A stretch of DNA of 64,000 nucleotides. Origin: Occultella gossypii (lineage in GTDB: Bacteria; Actinomycetota; Actinomycetes; Actinomycetales; Beutenbergiaceae). The notes beneath the pieces are model-generated. The model saw only the letters and a program-made list of their open reading frames with translations, searched no databases and was not told where the DNA came from. How positions within the stretch are numbered: position 1 is the first letter of the stretch; each line of letters starts with the position of its first letter. A program made the position numbers and the translations under genes. The DNA is taken from the NCBI RefSeq assembly GCF_019947135.1, contig NZ_JAGSHT010000014.1:62001-126000 (forward strand), given 5' to 3'. Of this stretch, positions 42,627 through 50,875 are shown in pieces.

Positions 42627-43603
42627 CAGTGCCGGGCGACGATCTCGTCGAACATCGCCTCGAGTTTCGGGTCACCGACGGGTCCGAAGCCCTGTTCCAG
42701 GTGCCAGGCCACGGACTCGGCGAATCCCTGTTCCACGGTAGTGCTCGGGGCGAATTCCGGCACGAAGGCGCGGATCTTGCTGTTGTCCAGGACGAACGAG
42801 TTGGCCTTGTCACCGAGCATCCCGGCGCCGAAGTCGGCGTCCACGGCGGCCATCTCGGTCGCCGGCACGTGCAGCAGGTTCGCCTCGACGTCGAGAGTCT
42901 CGGACAGGATCGTGAAGATCTCGTTCCAGGTGGGCGCGAAGTCCGAGGTGATGTGGAACGCCTCACCGACGGCGTCGGCGCGCCCGAGCAGGCCGACGAA
43001 CCCGACGGCGAAGTCCCGCGCGTGCGTGAGTGTCCACTGCGTGGTGCCGTCGCCGACGACGGCGACCGGCGCACCGCGGAGCATCCGGGCGGCGTCCGTC
43101 CAGCCGCCGGACGTCGGTACCCGGGTCCGGTCGTAGGTGGCCGAGGGCCGCACCACGGTCACCGGGAAGCCGCGGTCGGCGTGCGCGGCGAGGAGCAGTT
43201 CCTCGCTCTCGGCCTTGTCCCGGGAGTACTGCCAGTACGGGTTCTCCAGCGGCGTCTCCTCGGTGACCGGCAGTACGGCGGGTGGCGTCTGGTACGCGGA
43301 GGCGGAACTGATGTAGACGAACTGGCCGGTCCGGCCGGTGAAGAACTCGACGTCCGCGGCCGCGTGCTCCGGCGTGAACGAACGGAACTGGGCCACCGCG
43401 TCGAACTCGCGGCCGGCCAGGGCCTCGCCGAGCGCGGCCGCGTCGTGTGCGTCCGCGTGCAGCACCTCGACGCCGTCGGGCAGGGTCCGGGTGTGCGTGG
43501 TCCCGCGGTTCAGCACTGTCACGGCCATCCCCCGGGACAGGGCAAGGTCCACGCAGGACGCGCTGATCTGGCCGTTCCCACCGATGAACAACACACTCGT
43601 CAC
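42626..43603 (-). CDS. NAD(P)-dependent epimerase/dehydratase family protein (SDR)
   Basis: A 325-residue extended SDR protein. The Rossmann glycine motif is FIGGNGQIS close to the N-terminus; YISSASAY and YSRDK provide the Ser and the YxxxK catalytic pair. It resembles the plant-CSP41/isoflavone-reductase-like group of actinomycete sugar epimerases. GTG start with GAGGAG about 10 nt upstream. The stop overlaps the putA ATG. A substrate cannot be given. It is a paralogue of the next gene upstream (shared GGNGQI fingerprint and overall plan). Confidence 0.85.
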   Translation of the reverse strand: MTSVLFIGGNGQISASCVDLALSRGMAVTVLNRGTTHTRTLPDGVEVLHADAHDAAALGEALAGREFDAVAQFRSFTPEHAAADVEFFTGRTGQFVYISSASAYQTPPAVLPVTEETPLENPYWQYSRDKAESEELLLAAHADRGFPVTVVRPSATYDRTRVPTSGGWTDAARMLRGAPVAVVGDGTTQWTLTHARDFAVGFVGLLGRADAVGEAFHITSDFAPTWNEIFTILSETLDVEANLLHVPATEMAAVDADFGAGMLGDKANSFVLDNSKIRAFVPEFAPSTTVEQGFAESVAWHLEQGFGPVGDPKLEAMFDEIVARH

Positions 43604-43688
43604 GATGTCTCTCCTCGGGCGTGGCCCCGGTGGGCCGGGGCGGGTCTGGCACAGGATCGGCCCAGGCGCGGTGCCGACAGGTACGAAC

Positions 43689-44705
43689 CTACCGGCGTGC
43701 GGCGAGCCAGGCGTCCTCGGCCGCGTAATCGAACAGGTCGGCGCCACCTGCCGCGAACTCGGCGAACGCCTCGCGCCAGTCCCGCTCGGTGGCCGCGCGT
43801 TCGATCCAGTCCAGATACGGCCCCAGTGAGGCCGCGTAGTCGGTGACCGGCCGGTAGCCGAGGTCCGCGGCTGCGCGGGACATGTCGAAGACGAAGGGCA
43901 CGGGCACCCCCCACGGGCTCAGTCCCACGTTCCCCTCCGGCTCGCCGGGCATCGGGTGCACCGTGACATCGCGGCTCCGGGCCGCGTAGACCGCCGTCAC
44001 GATCTCGGTGGTGGTCGGGGCCTGCGGATCCACCGCGTTGAGCACTCGCCGCCCTGGCCTGGCCGCGGCGAGGCGGATCAGCTCGGCGATGTTCTCGACG
44101 GCGCTGGTGTGGAACTGCGAGCGCCCCTCGTGGGCGAGCACCACGTCCGTGCGGCCGTCCAGGACCCTTTTGAGCGCGAACCACTCGCGCGGGTTCTGCG
44201 CGAGGCGGCCATGGATCGCGCCGGGCCGCAGCACGGTGGCCGGAATGTCGGCGGCGAGCCACGCCTGCTCGAGTTCCACCTTGCCCGACGCGTACCCGCC
44301 CAGGCCGGGCTCCGCCGTCGGGCCGTCCTCGCCCCGCCCGACGTCCAGGTGCGGGAACTCCGGCCCGCCCAGGTATCGGCCGTCACCATCGGCGCAGACG
44401 GCCGCGGAGGAGATCACGACGGCGGAGCCCAGGTCCGCGCGATGGCGCAGCACCTGCTCGGCGTGGCCCGAGTTGAAGGCGACGCAGTCCACGAGCAGGT
44501 CGACGCCGTCGCCGACCGCGGCGGCGAGCACCGTTTCGTCGTCGCGGTCGCCGCGCACCTCGCGTACGCCGCGTTCGACGAGGTCCGGCTCGAGCGGGCG
44601 GCTGCCGCGATGCAGGACCCGGACCTGCCACCCGTCGGCGGCGAGCGCGAGGGACGCGGGGACGCCGATCTGTCCGTTGCCGCCGATGATCAGCGCGGTG
44701 CTCAT
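43689..44705 (-). CDS. NAD(P)-dependent epimerase/dehydratase family protein (SDR), paralogue
   Basis: A 338-residue extended SDR protein beginning MSTALIIGGNGQIGVPASLA (Rossmann motif), with VVISSAAV and YASGK as the Ser and YxxxK catalytic elements and TVLRPGAIHGR. The C-terminal half contains HTSAVENIAELI, typical of nucleotide-sugar epimerase-like folds. The start is chosen at the ATG that follows TACGGT (44717-44712) by 6 nt. It lies 85 bp upstream of its paralogue on the same strand. Likely origin by duplication; substrate unknown. Confidence 0.85.
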   Translation of the reverse strand: MSTALIIGGNGQIGVPASLALAADGWQVRVLHRGSRPLEPDLVERGVREVRGDRDDETVLAAAVGDGVDLLVDCVAFNSGHAEQVLRHRADLGSAVVISSAAVCADGDGRYLGGPEFPHLDVGRGEDGPTAEPGLGGYASGKVELEQAWLAADIPATVLRPGAIHGRLAQNPREWFALKRVLDGRTDVVLAHEGRSQFHTSAVENIAELIRLAAARPGRRVLNAVDPQAPTTTEIVTAVYAARSRDVTVHPMPGEPEGNVGLSPWGVPVPFVFDMSRAAADLGYRPVTDYAASLGPYLDWIERAATERDWREAFAEFAAGGADLFDYAAEDAWLAARR

Positions 44706-44711
44706 CACCCC

Positions 44712-44733
44712 ACCGTAGGGTCGCCAGTAGCCT
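44712..44733. promoter_or_regulatory. Divergent pair of leaderless -10 boxes
   Basis: On the minus strand TACGGT (44717-44712) is 6 nt before the epimerase ATG at 44705. On the plus strand TAGCCT (44728-44733) is 6 nt before the ATG at 44740. Both promoters fit within a 34-bp intergenic gap, so their polymerase footprints must overlap and the two genes may compete. Confidence 0.45.
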
Positions 44734-44739
44734 GCCTGC

Positions 44740-45894
44740 ATGACATCCGGCACAACATCCGAGCGGTCGCCGGCGCGGCCCGAGGAGGCCGCCGCGCAGA
44801 TCGCGGCCTGCGAACGCACGTTCCGCAGGTACGGACTGCCGTTGCTCGTGCACGGGCACACCTCGCGACGGGACGTGTACGGACGCGCTGCCCCGTTCCT
44901 GGTCGTGGTGATGCTGCTCGAGGTGTTCGCCGCGGTGCGCCTGGACTGGGCCTGGTGGGTCAACCTGGCCGTCCTGGTCGGCGCGATCGGACTGCTGTTC
45001 GCCGGCTACGCCGGACTGAACGTGCTCCGGGGGCGGCCCTGGGGCACGCTCCCCCAGGACGTCGGCACGGCCGAGCTGGTGTTCTTCGTGCTGGCGCCCG
45101 CGGTGCTGCCCGTGGTCTTCGGCGGGCAGTGGGTCACCGGGATCTCCGTGGCGGTCGGCAACGTGGTGCTGCTGGCGATCGTGCGCGGCGTGGTCGGCTA
45201 CGGGTTGGCGGCCACCCTCTGGTGGGGTATGTCCCGGGTCGGCAAGGAGCTCGGGGACTCGCTGCTGCGGCTGATCCGGTTCCTGCCGTTGCTGCTGATC
45301 TTCTCGATCGCACTCTTCTACACCACCGAGGTGTGGCAGGTCTTCGACCACACCCCGGGTGCCTCGGACCTGATCCTCGGGGCGTTCTTCGTGGCGCTGA
45401 TCGTGCTCATCCTGCGGATCCGGCTGTCCCGGGAGACGGCGGAGATCCTCGACCGGGCCGAGCGGGAGGTCCCGGAGGCCGCAGCCCTGCCGGCGCTGAC
45501 CCGTCCGCAGCGGGCCAATGTCGCGGCCATGGTCGGCGCCAACCAGCTGCTCCAGGTGATCGTGGTGAGCGTCGGCGTCGGGGTGTTCTTCCTGGCCCTC
45601 GGTGTGCTCACGATCACGCCCGGCCTGATGGCCGAGTGGGCGATCGACGGCGGCAGCTGGCGCGAGGAGGTGGACCTGTTCGGGGACACGCTGGTGCTCA
45701 GCCAGACCCTGATCCGGGTGTCGGTGGCCATGGCCACGTTCACGGGGCTGTACTACGCCATCTCGGTGCTCACCGACGCGGTGTACCGGGTCGACTTCAT
45801 CGACGACATGGCCGTGAAGATGGCCGACATCGCCGCCCACCGGGTGCGCTACCTGCGCCTGCTCGCCGCGCGCGACGCGGCCACCTCCGGCTGA
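44740..45894 (+). CDS. Multi-pass membrane protein, uncharacterised
   Basis: A 384-residue protein. A cytoplasmic N-terminal stretch (residues 1-48, with CERTFRRYGLPLLVHGHTSR) is followed by about eight hydrophobic helices (about 50-70, 73-93, 110-125, 130-155, 183-200, 213-230, 268-290, 325-350) with a charged central region RLSRETAEILDRAEREVPE. No transporter signature or catalytic motif is visible. It resembles actinobacterial membrane proteins of unknown function. Leaderless promoter shared in a divergent arrangement with the epimerase. Confidence 0.78.
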   Translation: MTSGTTSERSPARPEEAAAQIAACERTFRRYGLPLLVHGHTSRRDVYGRAAPFLVVVMLLEVFAAVRLDWAWWVNLAVLVGAIGLLFAGYAGLNVLRGRPWGTLPQDVGTAELVFFVLAPAVLPVVFGGQWVTGISVAVGNVVLLAIVRGVVGYGLAATLWWGMSRVGKELGDSLLRLIRFLPLLLIFSIALFYTTEVWQVFDHTPGASDLILGAFFVALIVLILRIRLSRETAEILDRAEREVPEAAALPALTRPQRANVAAMVGANQLLQVIVVSVGVGVFFLALGVLTITPGLMAEWAIDGGSWREEVDLFGDTLVLSQTLIRVSVAMATFTGLYYAISVLTDAVYRVDFIDDMAVKMADIAAHRVRYLRLLAARDAATSG

Positions 45895-45922
45895 CCACCC
45901 GGCCCGGTCGCCGGTACGTCGG

Positions 45923-45928
45923 TAGGCT
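45923..45928 (+). promoter_or_regulatory. -10 box of the maltokinase-cap-like gene
   Basis: TAGGCT, then 8 nt and the ATG at 45937. Near-leaderless. Confidence 0.35.
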
Positions 45929-45936
45929 CGACCACC

Positions 45937-46491
45937 ATGGCGATCATCCACCGCGCGACCCTCACCCCGACCAAGATGGAACTGCTCGCGACCTGGCTCG
46001 CCACGCCGGCCTCCGGTGGGCTCGAAGGCCCCGGCGAACTGCGCCAGGTCGGCAGCTACCGCTTCGACGACCCGGACGGCGAGGTCGGCATCGAGGCGCT
46101 CCTGGTCACCCGGGACGGTCCGGTCCGCCAGGCCGTGCTGACCTATCGAGCCGCACCGCTGGAGGGCGCCGGCGCGCACCTGATCGCCACCACGGAGCAC
46201 TCGGTCCTCGGCCGGCGCTGGGTGTACGACGGCCAGGGCGATCCCGTGGCCATGGCTGCCTACGGACGCGCACTCGCCGGGCTCCAGCACCAGGCACCCC
46301 TCGAGGTCTGGGAGGGCGACACCTTCGTCGAGACCCGGGAGCCGACGGTGCGCCTGACCGTGTGGGATCCCGCCGCGTCACCCGACGGGCTCTCCGTGCG
46401 CCTCGCCCGTGAGCCGGGCGCGGTCGAGACCGGGTCGCCGGCACTCCTGGCGACCTGGGACGGCGGCAGCGGCGTGGTCGCCACCGCCTGA
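45937..46491 (+). CDS. Maltokinase N-terminal cap-like domain protein (stand-alone)
   Basis: A 184-residue protein opening MAIIHRATLTPTKMELLATW, with SYRFDDPDGEVGIEALLV and ATTEHSVLGRRWVYDG. This matches the N-terminal cap domain found before the kinase fold in actinobacterial maltokinases (Mak/Pep2) and, alone, in short proteins of unknown role. No kinase domain follows here, and the C-terminal part (VRLTVWDPAASPDGLSVRL) looks like a complete end, so this is probably a genuine single-domain member and not a truncated kinase. It could regulate or bind glycan enzymes; that is speculation. Confidence 0.68.
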   Translation: MAIIHRATLTPTKMELLATWLATPASGGLEGPGELRQVGSYRFDDPDGEVGIEALLVTRDGPVRQAVLTYRAAPLEGAGAHLIATTEHSVLGRRWVYDGQGDPVAMAAYGRALAGLQHQAPLEVWEGDTFVETREPTVRLTVWDPAASPDGLSVRLAREPGAVETGSPALLATWDGGSGVVATA

Positions 46492-46543
46492 AACTCGGCA
46501 CGCGAGCACTCGCGTGCTCGGGCTCACATGGCACGATCGGAGC

Positions 46544-46969
46544 ATGGAAGCCACCCCCGCCGCGGCCCTGTGGGCCGACCGCACCGGCAAGCGGACCTAC
46601 ACCGGCCACAACGCGCGCGGCGCCGAGGTCCGCATCGGACCGGACGACGCCGAGGGCGTTTTCTCCCCGGGGGAGCTGATGAAGCTCTCGCTCGCGGCCT
46701 GCAACCTGATGAGCGCCGACTGGCCGCTGTCGCGGCGTCTGGGTCGTGACTTCCGCGCCTCGGTCGGGGTGGAGACCGAGAAGGTCGAGGACGAGAACCG
46801 GTACGGCTCCGGCCGGGTCGAGATCGTGCTCGACCTGTCCGGTCTCGACGAGCAGGGCCGCGCCGACCTGGAGGAGGTCGTGCGCCGCGCCGTGGAGCGC
46901 GGTTGCACCGTGGGGCGCACACTGGATGCCGGGATGCCCCACACACTGAGCATCACCGACGCCCGCTAG
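46544..46969 (+). CDS. OsmC family protein
   Basis: A 141-residue protein of the OsmC/Ohr superfamily. Both redox cysteines are present: Cys53 in SLAACNLMSAD and Cys121 in ERGCTVGRTL. FSPGELMKLSLAACN is the family's central-helix pattern. Such proteins reduce organic hydroperoxides with lipoyl or thiol partners. The start is the ATG at 46544; the frame upstream overlaps the preceding gene's end. It may be in one transcript with the following membrane protein. Confidence 0.85.
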   Translation: MEATPAAALWADRTGKRTYTGHNARGAEVRIGPDDAEGVFSPGELMKLSLAACNLMSADWPLSRRLGRDFRASVGVETEKVEDENRYGSGRVEIVLDLSGLDEQGRADLEEVVRRAVERGCTVGRTLDAGMPHTLSITDAR

Positions 46970-47025
46970 GGCGGCCGCGACACCCGAGCACACCGCACCG
47001 AGCACAGGCACCACGAGGAGGACCC

Positions 47026-47799
47026 ATGGGACGCAGGGCCAAGGACGACCAGAACGGCGAGCAGGGCTCCGGAACCCTGGAGCGCCTGATCGACACGGCT
47101 GTCACGGTGCCCGCGGGACGCGTGCACGCCTACGTCGACGGCCTGCGGCGCAAGAACCCGACCGCCTCCCCGGAGGAGATCATCGCCCTCCTCGAGAAGC
47201 GGTACCTGCTCGCCGTCAGCGGCTCCGGGGCGGCGGTCGGTGCGGCCGCCGCGTTCCCGGTGATCGGCACCACCGCGGCGGTGGCCCTCACCGCGGGACA
47301 GGTCGGCGTGTTCCTGGCCGCCTCGAGCGCACTGTCCCTGGCGGTGGCGGACGTGCACGGGATCGCCGTCGGCGACGTCCACCGGCGGCGGGCGCTGCTG
47401 ATGAGCTCCCTGCTCGGCGAGCAGGGCCCGCAACTGTTCGAGCAGCAGCTGGGGCTGAGCTCGGTCACGTGGGCGAAGGTGCTGCTCACCCGGCTCCCGG
47501 TGGCGACCGTGAAGAGCGTCAACAAGGCCCTGCGCGGTCGGGTCGTGAAGGTGGCCGCGGCCAAGGGCGGGTCGATCATGCTCGGGCGGCTGCTGCCGTT
47601 CGGTGTCGGCGCAGTGGTCGGGTTCGCCGGCGGCCGGCTGATGGGCAAGACGATGATCGGTGGCACCAAAGAGGCGTTCGGCCCGGCCCCGGCCTTCTTC
47701 ACACGGGAGGTGGAGGGCACCGCCGTGACGGTCGAGCCCGATGACCTGTTCAAGGAGCCGCTGCCGAAGGGCAGCGAGACCACGGCGGACGGCTCCTGA
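47026..47799 (+). CDS. Uncharacterised membrane-associated protein
   Basis: A 257-residue protein. Residues 1-60 are charged; two hydrophobic stretches occupy about 64-100 (VSGSGAAVGAAAAFPVIG and continuing) and a further one lies near 190-205 (LLPFGVGAVVGFAGGRLMGK), separated by a helical cytoplasmic part. GAGGAG 5-10 nt before the ATG supports the start. The glycine-rich hydrophobic pairs resemble EcsC-like or glycine-zipper membrane proteins, but I cannot assign a family with confidence. It lies 56 bp after osmC. Confidence 0.68.
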   Translation: MGRRAKDDQNGEQGSGTLERLIDTAVTVPAGRVHAYVDGLRRKNPTASPEEIIALLEKRYLLAVSGSGAAVGAAAAFPVIGTTAAVALTAGQVGVFLAASSALSLAVADVHGIAVGDVHRRRALLMSSLLGEQGPQLFEQQLGLSSVTWAKVLLTRLPVATVKSVNKALRGRVVKVAAAKGGSIMLGRLLPFGVGAVVGFAGGRLMGKTMIGGTKEAFGPAPAFFTREVEGTAVTVEPDDLFKEPLPKGSETTADGS

Positions 47800-47857
47800 G
47801 GCGGGCGGGTCGATAACAGGGTGCACGCGGCTCTGGTGGTCGGGCAGGGTGGTCGTC

Positions 47858-48649
47858 ATGTCGGAGGTCAAGAACGTCGAGTACGGCGACTCGGCGATCG
47901 CGCTCCCGAATGAGATCCTGCGGTCGGTGGTCGGCAGTGGTGTGCACGGAATCGCGATCGCCGGCACCGACGATCACGACGAGATGGGTGTCTATATCGA
48001 GCCGCCCTCGCACGCGCTCGGCGTCGGGAAGTACCGCGATGACTATGTCTGGCGGACGCAACCCGAAGGTGTGCGTAGTGGTCATGGCGACACCGATCTG
48101 ATCCTGTACTCGCTACGCAAGTACCTCCGGTTGGGGATCAGGGGCAACCCGACTGTGATGCTGCCGCTGTTCGCGCCCGAGGAGTCCCTGGTCGTGCTGA
48201 CGCCGCTCGGAACGGAGTTGCGATCGATGCGGTCGTCCTTCCTGTCGCAGCAGGCCGTCGAGCGATTCCTCGGCTACATGCAGTCGCAACACGAGCGGAT
48301 GCTGGGTGCGTCGAAGCGAAAAGTACCCAATCGGCCGGAACTGATCGAGAAGTACGGCTGGGACGTGAAGTACGGCAGCCACGCGCTACGACTCGCCTAT
48401 CAAGGGTTCGAGATCGCATCGACGGGAACGCTGAGTTTGCCCCTGCCCGAACGGGAGCGCGAACGTGTCCTGTCCGTGAAGCGCGGTGAGGTACCTCGCA
48501 CCGAGGTCTCCCTCGAGGTCGCCGGCCTGGAGGCCCAGGTCCGTACCTTGCTGGACGACGACGCGTCGCCGCTCCCTGCAGTCGCGGACTTCGACAGGAT
48601 CAACGACTGGGCGATCGATGCCCAGCGCCGCCACTGGGGATGGCGCTGA
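47858..48649 (+). CDS. RlaP-like nucleotidyltransferase (DNA polymerase beta superfamily)
   Basis: A 263-residue protein with a minimal nucleotidyltransferase motif: GSGVHG (26-31) followed by [12 protein letters not shown] (36-47), the GS...DxD-like signature, then VWRTQPEG and [17 protein letters not shown], where a third acidic residue is expected. The C-terminal half is helical with [20 protein letters not shown], as in the RlaP (RNA-repair-associated) and phage nucleotidyltransferase group. In place of a strict DxD the pair is Asp39-His-Asp41. Codon use looks less G/C-biased than in its neighbours, and the gene sits just upstream of thyA-folA without overlap, both hinting at horizontal or phage origin. 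Substrate unknown. Confidence 0.72.
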   Translation: MSEVKNVEYGDSAIALPNEILRSVVGSGVHGIAIAGTDDHDEMGVYIEPPSHALGVGKYRDDYVWRTQPEGVRSGHGDTDLILYSLRKYLRLGIRGNPTVMLPLFAPEESLVVLTPLGTELRSMRSSFLSQQAVERFLGYMQSQHERMLGASKRKVPNRPELIEKYGWDVKYGSHALRLAYQGFEIASTGTLSLPLPERERERVLSVKRGEVPRTEVSLEVAGLEAQVRTLLDDDASPLPAVADFDRINDWAIDAQRRHWGWR

Positions 48650-48698
48650 CCTACAACCGTCGGCGCGGCACGCATGGAGAGTCCGCTGCGGGCAGACC

Positions 48699-48704
48699 TA
48701 CACT
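48699..48704 (+). promoter_or_regulatory. -10 box of thyA, leaderless
   Basis: TACACT, then 6 nt and the ATG at 48711. It drives thyA and probably folA. Confidence 0.45.
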
Positions 48705-48710
48705 GGCTCC

Positions 48711-49508
48711 ATGCCGGACACCCAGTACGAGGATCTGCTCGCCCACGTCCTGGCCACCGGGGCCACCAAGGGCGACCGCACCGGTACCGGCACCCTTTCG
48801 GTGTTCGGGCATCAGCTGCGCTACGACCTCGCCCGCGGCTTCCCGCTGGTCACCACCAAGCGCGTGCACCTGAAGTCGATCGTGCACGAGCTGATCTGGT
48901 TCCTTCGCGGTGACTCCAACGTCGCCTACCTGCGTGAGAACGGGGTGCGGATCTGGGACGAGTGGGCCGATGACGACGGCGAGCTCGGCCCGGTCTACGG
49001 CGTCCAGTGGCGCTCGTGGCCGACGCCCGACGGCGGCCACATCGACCAGATCGACCAGGTGCTCACCCAGCTGCGGGAGACCCCGGACAGCAGGCGCATC
49101 ATCGTGTCCGCGTGGAACGTCGCCGAACTCGACCGGATGGCCCTCGCCCCGTGTCACGCGTTCTTCCAGTTCTACGTGGCCGACGGTCGTCTCTCCTGCC
49201 AGTTGTACCAGCGCAGCGCCGACCTGTTCCTCGGGGTGCCGTTCAACATCGCCTCGTACGCCCTGCTCACCCACATGGTCGCTCAGCAGGTCGGCCTCGA
49301 GGTGGGCGACTTCATCTGGACCGGCGGCGACTGCCACATCTACAGCAACCACGTCGACCAGGTCCGCGAGCAGCTCACCCGGGATCCGTACGAGTTCCCG
49401 ACGCTGCGCCTGGACGCAGCGCCGAGCCTGTTCGACTACACCTACGAGGACGTCGAGGTCGTCGGCTACTCCCACCACCCGACGATCAAGGCTCCGATCG
49501 CGGTCTGA
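48711..49508 (+). CDS. thyA: Thymidylate synthase
   Basis: A 265-residue ThyA, one residue longer than the E. coli enzyme. The catalytic cysteine is Cys148 in [13 protein letters not shown]. Other signatures are [13 protein letters not shown] (21-33, phosphate-binding Arg23), [33 protein letters not shown] and HIYSNHVDQ. It methylates dUMP to dTMP with 5,10-methylene-tetrahydrofolate, giving dihydrofolate, which the next gene's product reduces. The frame continues upstream, but the start is fixed by homology and the leaderless -10 box. Classic thyA-folA pair, 15 bp apart. Confidence 0.97.
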   Translation: MPDTQYEDLLAHVLATGATKGDRTGTGTLSVFGHQLRYDLARGFPLVTTKRVHLKSIVHELIWFLRGDSNVAYLRENGVRIWDEWADDDGELGPVYGVQWRSWPTPDGGHIDQIDQVLTQLRETPDSRRIIVSAWNVAELDRMALAPCHAFFQFYVADGRLSCQLYQRSADLFLGVPFNIASYALLTHMVAQQVGLEVGDFIWTGGDCHIYSNHVDQVREQLTRDPYEFPTLRLDAAPSLFDYTYEDVEVVGYSHHPTIKAPIAV

Positions 49509-49523
49509 GCCGGAGCGAGGACC

Positions 49524-50006
49524 ATGCTGGGAATGATCTGGGCGCAGGCCCGTGGCCGAGTGATCGGACGCGACAACGACCTGCCCTGGCACCTACCCGA
49601 GGACCTCGCCCACTTCCGGTCGACGACGGCGGGGGATGCCGTGGTCATGGGCCGCCGGCAGTGGGAGTCGCTGCCCGAGCGGTTCCGGCCCCTGCCGGGC
49701 CGGCGCAACGTGGTGCTCAGCCGGAATCCCGACTACGTGGCCGACGGCGCGGAGCTGGCCACCACCCTGGACGCCGCCCTCGCGCTGGTCGCCGACGAGG
49801 ACGCCTGGGTCTGCGGCGGCGGTGAGGTCTACGCGCGGGCGATCCCCCACGCGGACGTCCTCGTCGTCACCGAGATCGACCTGGACGTCGAGGGCGACAC
49901 CTTCGCCCCACCGATCGGGCCGGAGTGGGAGGTCACCGAGGCCGGGCCGTGGCGCACCGGCGCCGGTGGTCTGCGGTTCCGGATCCTGACCTACGGGCGC
50001 CCGTGA
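49524..50006 (+). CDS. folA: Dihydrofolate reductase
   Basis: A 160-residue DHFR whose first part aligns with E. coli without gaps: Trp22 and the catalytic Asp27 in DLPWHLPEDLAHF. GRRQWESLP and GRRNVVLSR are the NADPH-binding elements; VCGGGEVY precedes the final strands. It reduces dihydrofolate from ThyA to tetrahydrofolate. GAGCGAGG upstream provides a weak ribosome site, and co-transcription with thyA is likely. Confidence 0.96.
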   Translation: MLGMIWAQARGRVIGRDNDLPWHLPEDLAHFRSTTAGDAVVMGRRQWESLPERFRPLPGRRNVVLSRNPDYVADGAELATTLDAALALVADEDAWVCGGGEVYARAIPHADVLVVTEIDLDVEGDTFAPPIGPEWEVTEAGPWRTGAGGLRFRILTYGRP

Positions 50007-50029
50007 ACGTGACGGCCGACACACCTGGG

Positions 50030-50035
50030 TAGGCT
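50030..50035 (+). promoter_or_regulatory. Candidate -10 box of the DUF4129-MoxR-DUF58 operon
   Basis: TAGGCT, then 9 nt and the ATG at 50045. A very short leader is predicted. Confidence 0.35.
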
Positions 50036-50044
50036 GCTCGGACG

Positions 50045-50875
50045 ATGACTGCACCAGGCGGCCCCGAGGCCAACGACGACGCGGGCCGGGGCAGCGCCCG
50101 GCCCGACGATCCACGCGGTCTGCTGCCGATCGTCGCCGCCGGGCGCACGGCGCTGGTCGCGGCTGTGTGCCTGTTCGCGGTGCTCGCGGCGACCGCCGTC
50201 GGGCCCTGGGAGATCACCGAGCGGTGGCAGGTCGACGTGACGACCGCCGAACCCCCCAGCAGCACCGGTTCGGAGCAGCAGCCCACGCCCGAACCGACCC
50301 CGAGCATGCCTGAGTTCCTCGAGGACCTTCCGGTGCCGGACCTGAGCTGGCTCGGCCTGGTCGCCGGCCTGGTGGCGGCGGTCATCGTGATCGCGCTCCT
50401 GATGCGGTATCTGGCATACCTGCGGCGGCCGCTCGAGGACGAGGCGGACGCCCAGAGCCGGCTGGTCGGCGGCGAGGTCGCCGACACCGAACCGGAGCTG
50501 CCGGTGCTGGAGCAGGGCGTGAGCGCCGCGCTGAAGCATCTCGACCAGATCCGGGAGCCGCGGGACGCCATCGTCGCGGCCTGGCTCGCCCTCGAGGACG
50601 CGGCTGCCCGCTCCGGCGTGGTCCGGGCGCCCGCGCAGACGCCCACCGAGTTCACCGCCGGGGTGTTGGACCGGACCGAGGCGGACCCCCGCGCCACTGC
50701 CACCCTGCTCCGGCTCTACCACCGGGCCCGGTTCTCGACCGCTCCGGTCACCGCCGGCGACGTGACCACCGCCTCGACCTGCCTCGCCGACCTGGCCCGC
50801 AGCTGGACCGCCCTCCAGGCCGCCGCCAGACGCGACGCCGAGTCCGCCCGGCCGGCACCGGAGGACGAGGGGTGA
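50045..50875 (+). CDS. DUF4129 domain protein
   Basis: A 276-residue protein with two helices: about 31-52 (GRTALVAAVCLFAVLAATAV) and about 112-133 (GLVAGLVAAVIVIALLMRYL). A Pro/Ser-rich extracytoplasmic loop lies between them. The cytoplasmic C-terminal DUF4129 domain (about 165-270) contains PRDAIVAAWLALEDAAARSG, TPTEFTAGVL and LLRLYHRARFS. In many bacteria this domain ends membrane transglutaminases; here it stands alone. First gene of an operon with MoxR and DUF58 proteins in which every gene overlaps the next. Confidence 0.85.
   Translation: MTAPGGPEANDDAGRGSARPDDPRGLLPIVAAGRTALVAAVCLFAVLAATAVGPWEITERWQVDVTTAEPPSSTGSEQQPTPEPTPSMPEFLEDLPVPDLSWLGLVAGLVAAVIVIALLMRYLAYLRRPLEDEADAQSRLVGGEVADTEPELPVLEQGVSAALKHLDQIREPRDAIVAAWLALEDAAARSGVVRAPAQTPTEFTAGVLDRTEADPRATATLLRLYHRARFSTAPVTAGDVTTASTCLADLARSWTALQAAARRDAESARPAPEDEG

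Noticed and set aside
41166-43136. 656-codon open frame on the plus strand
   Set aside because: Antisense to putA and the epimerase gene; no protein-like pattern.
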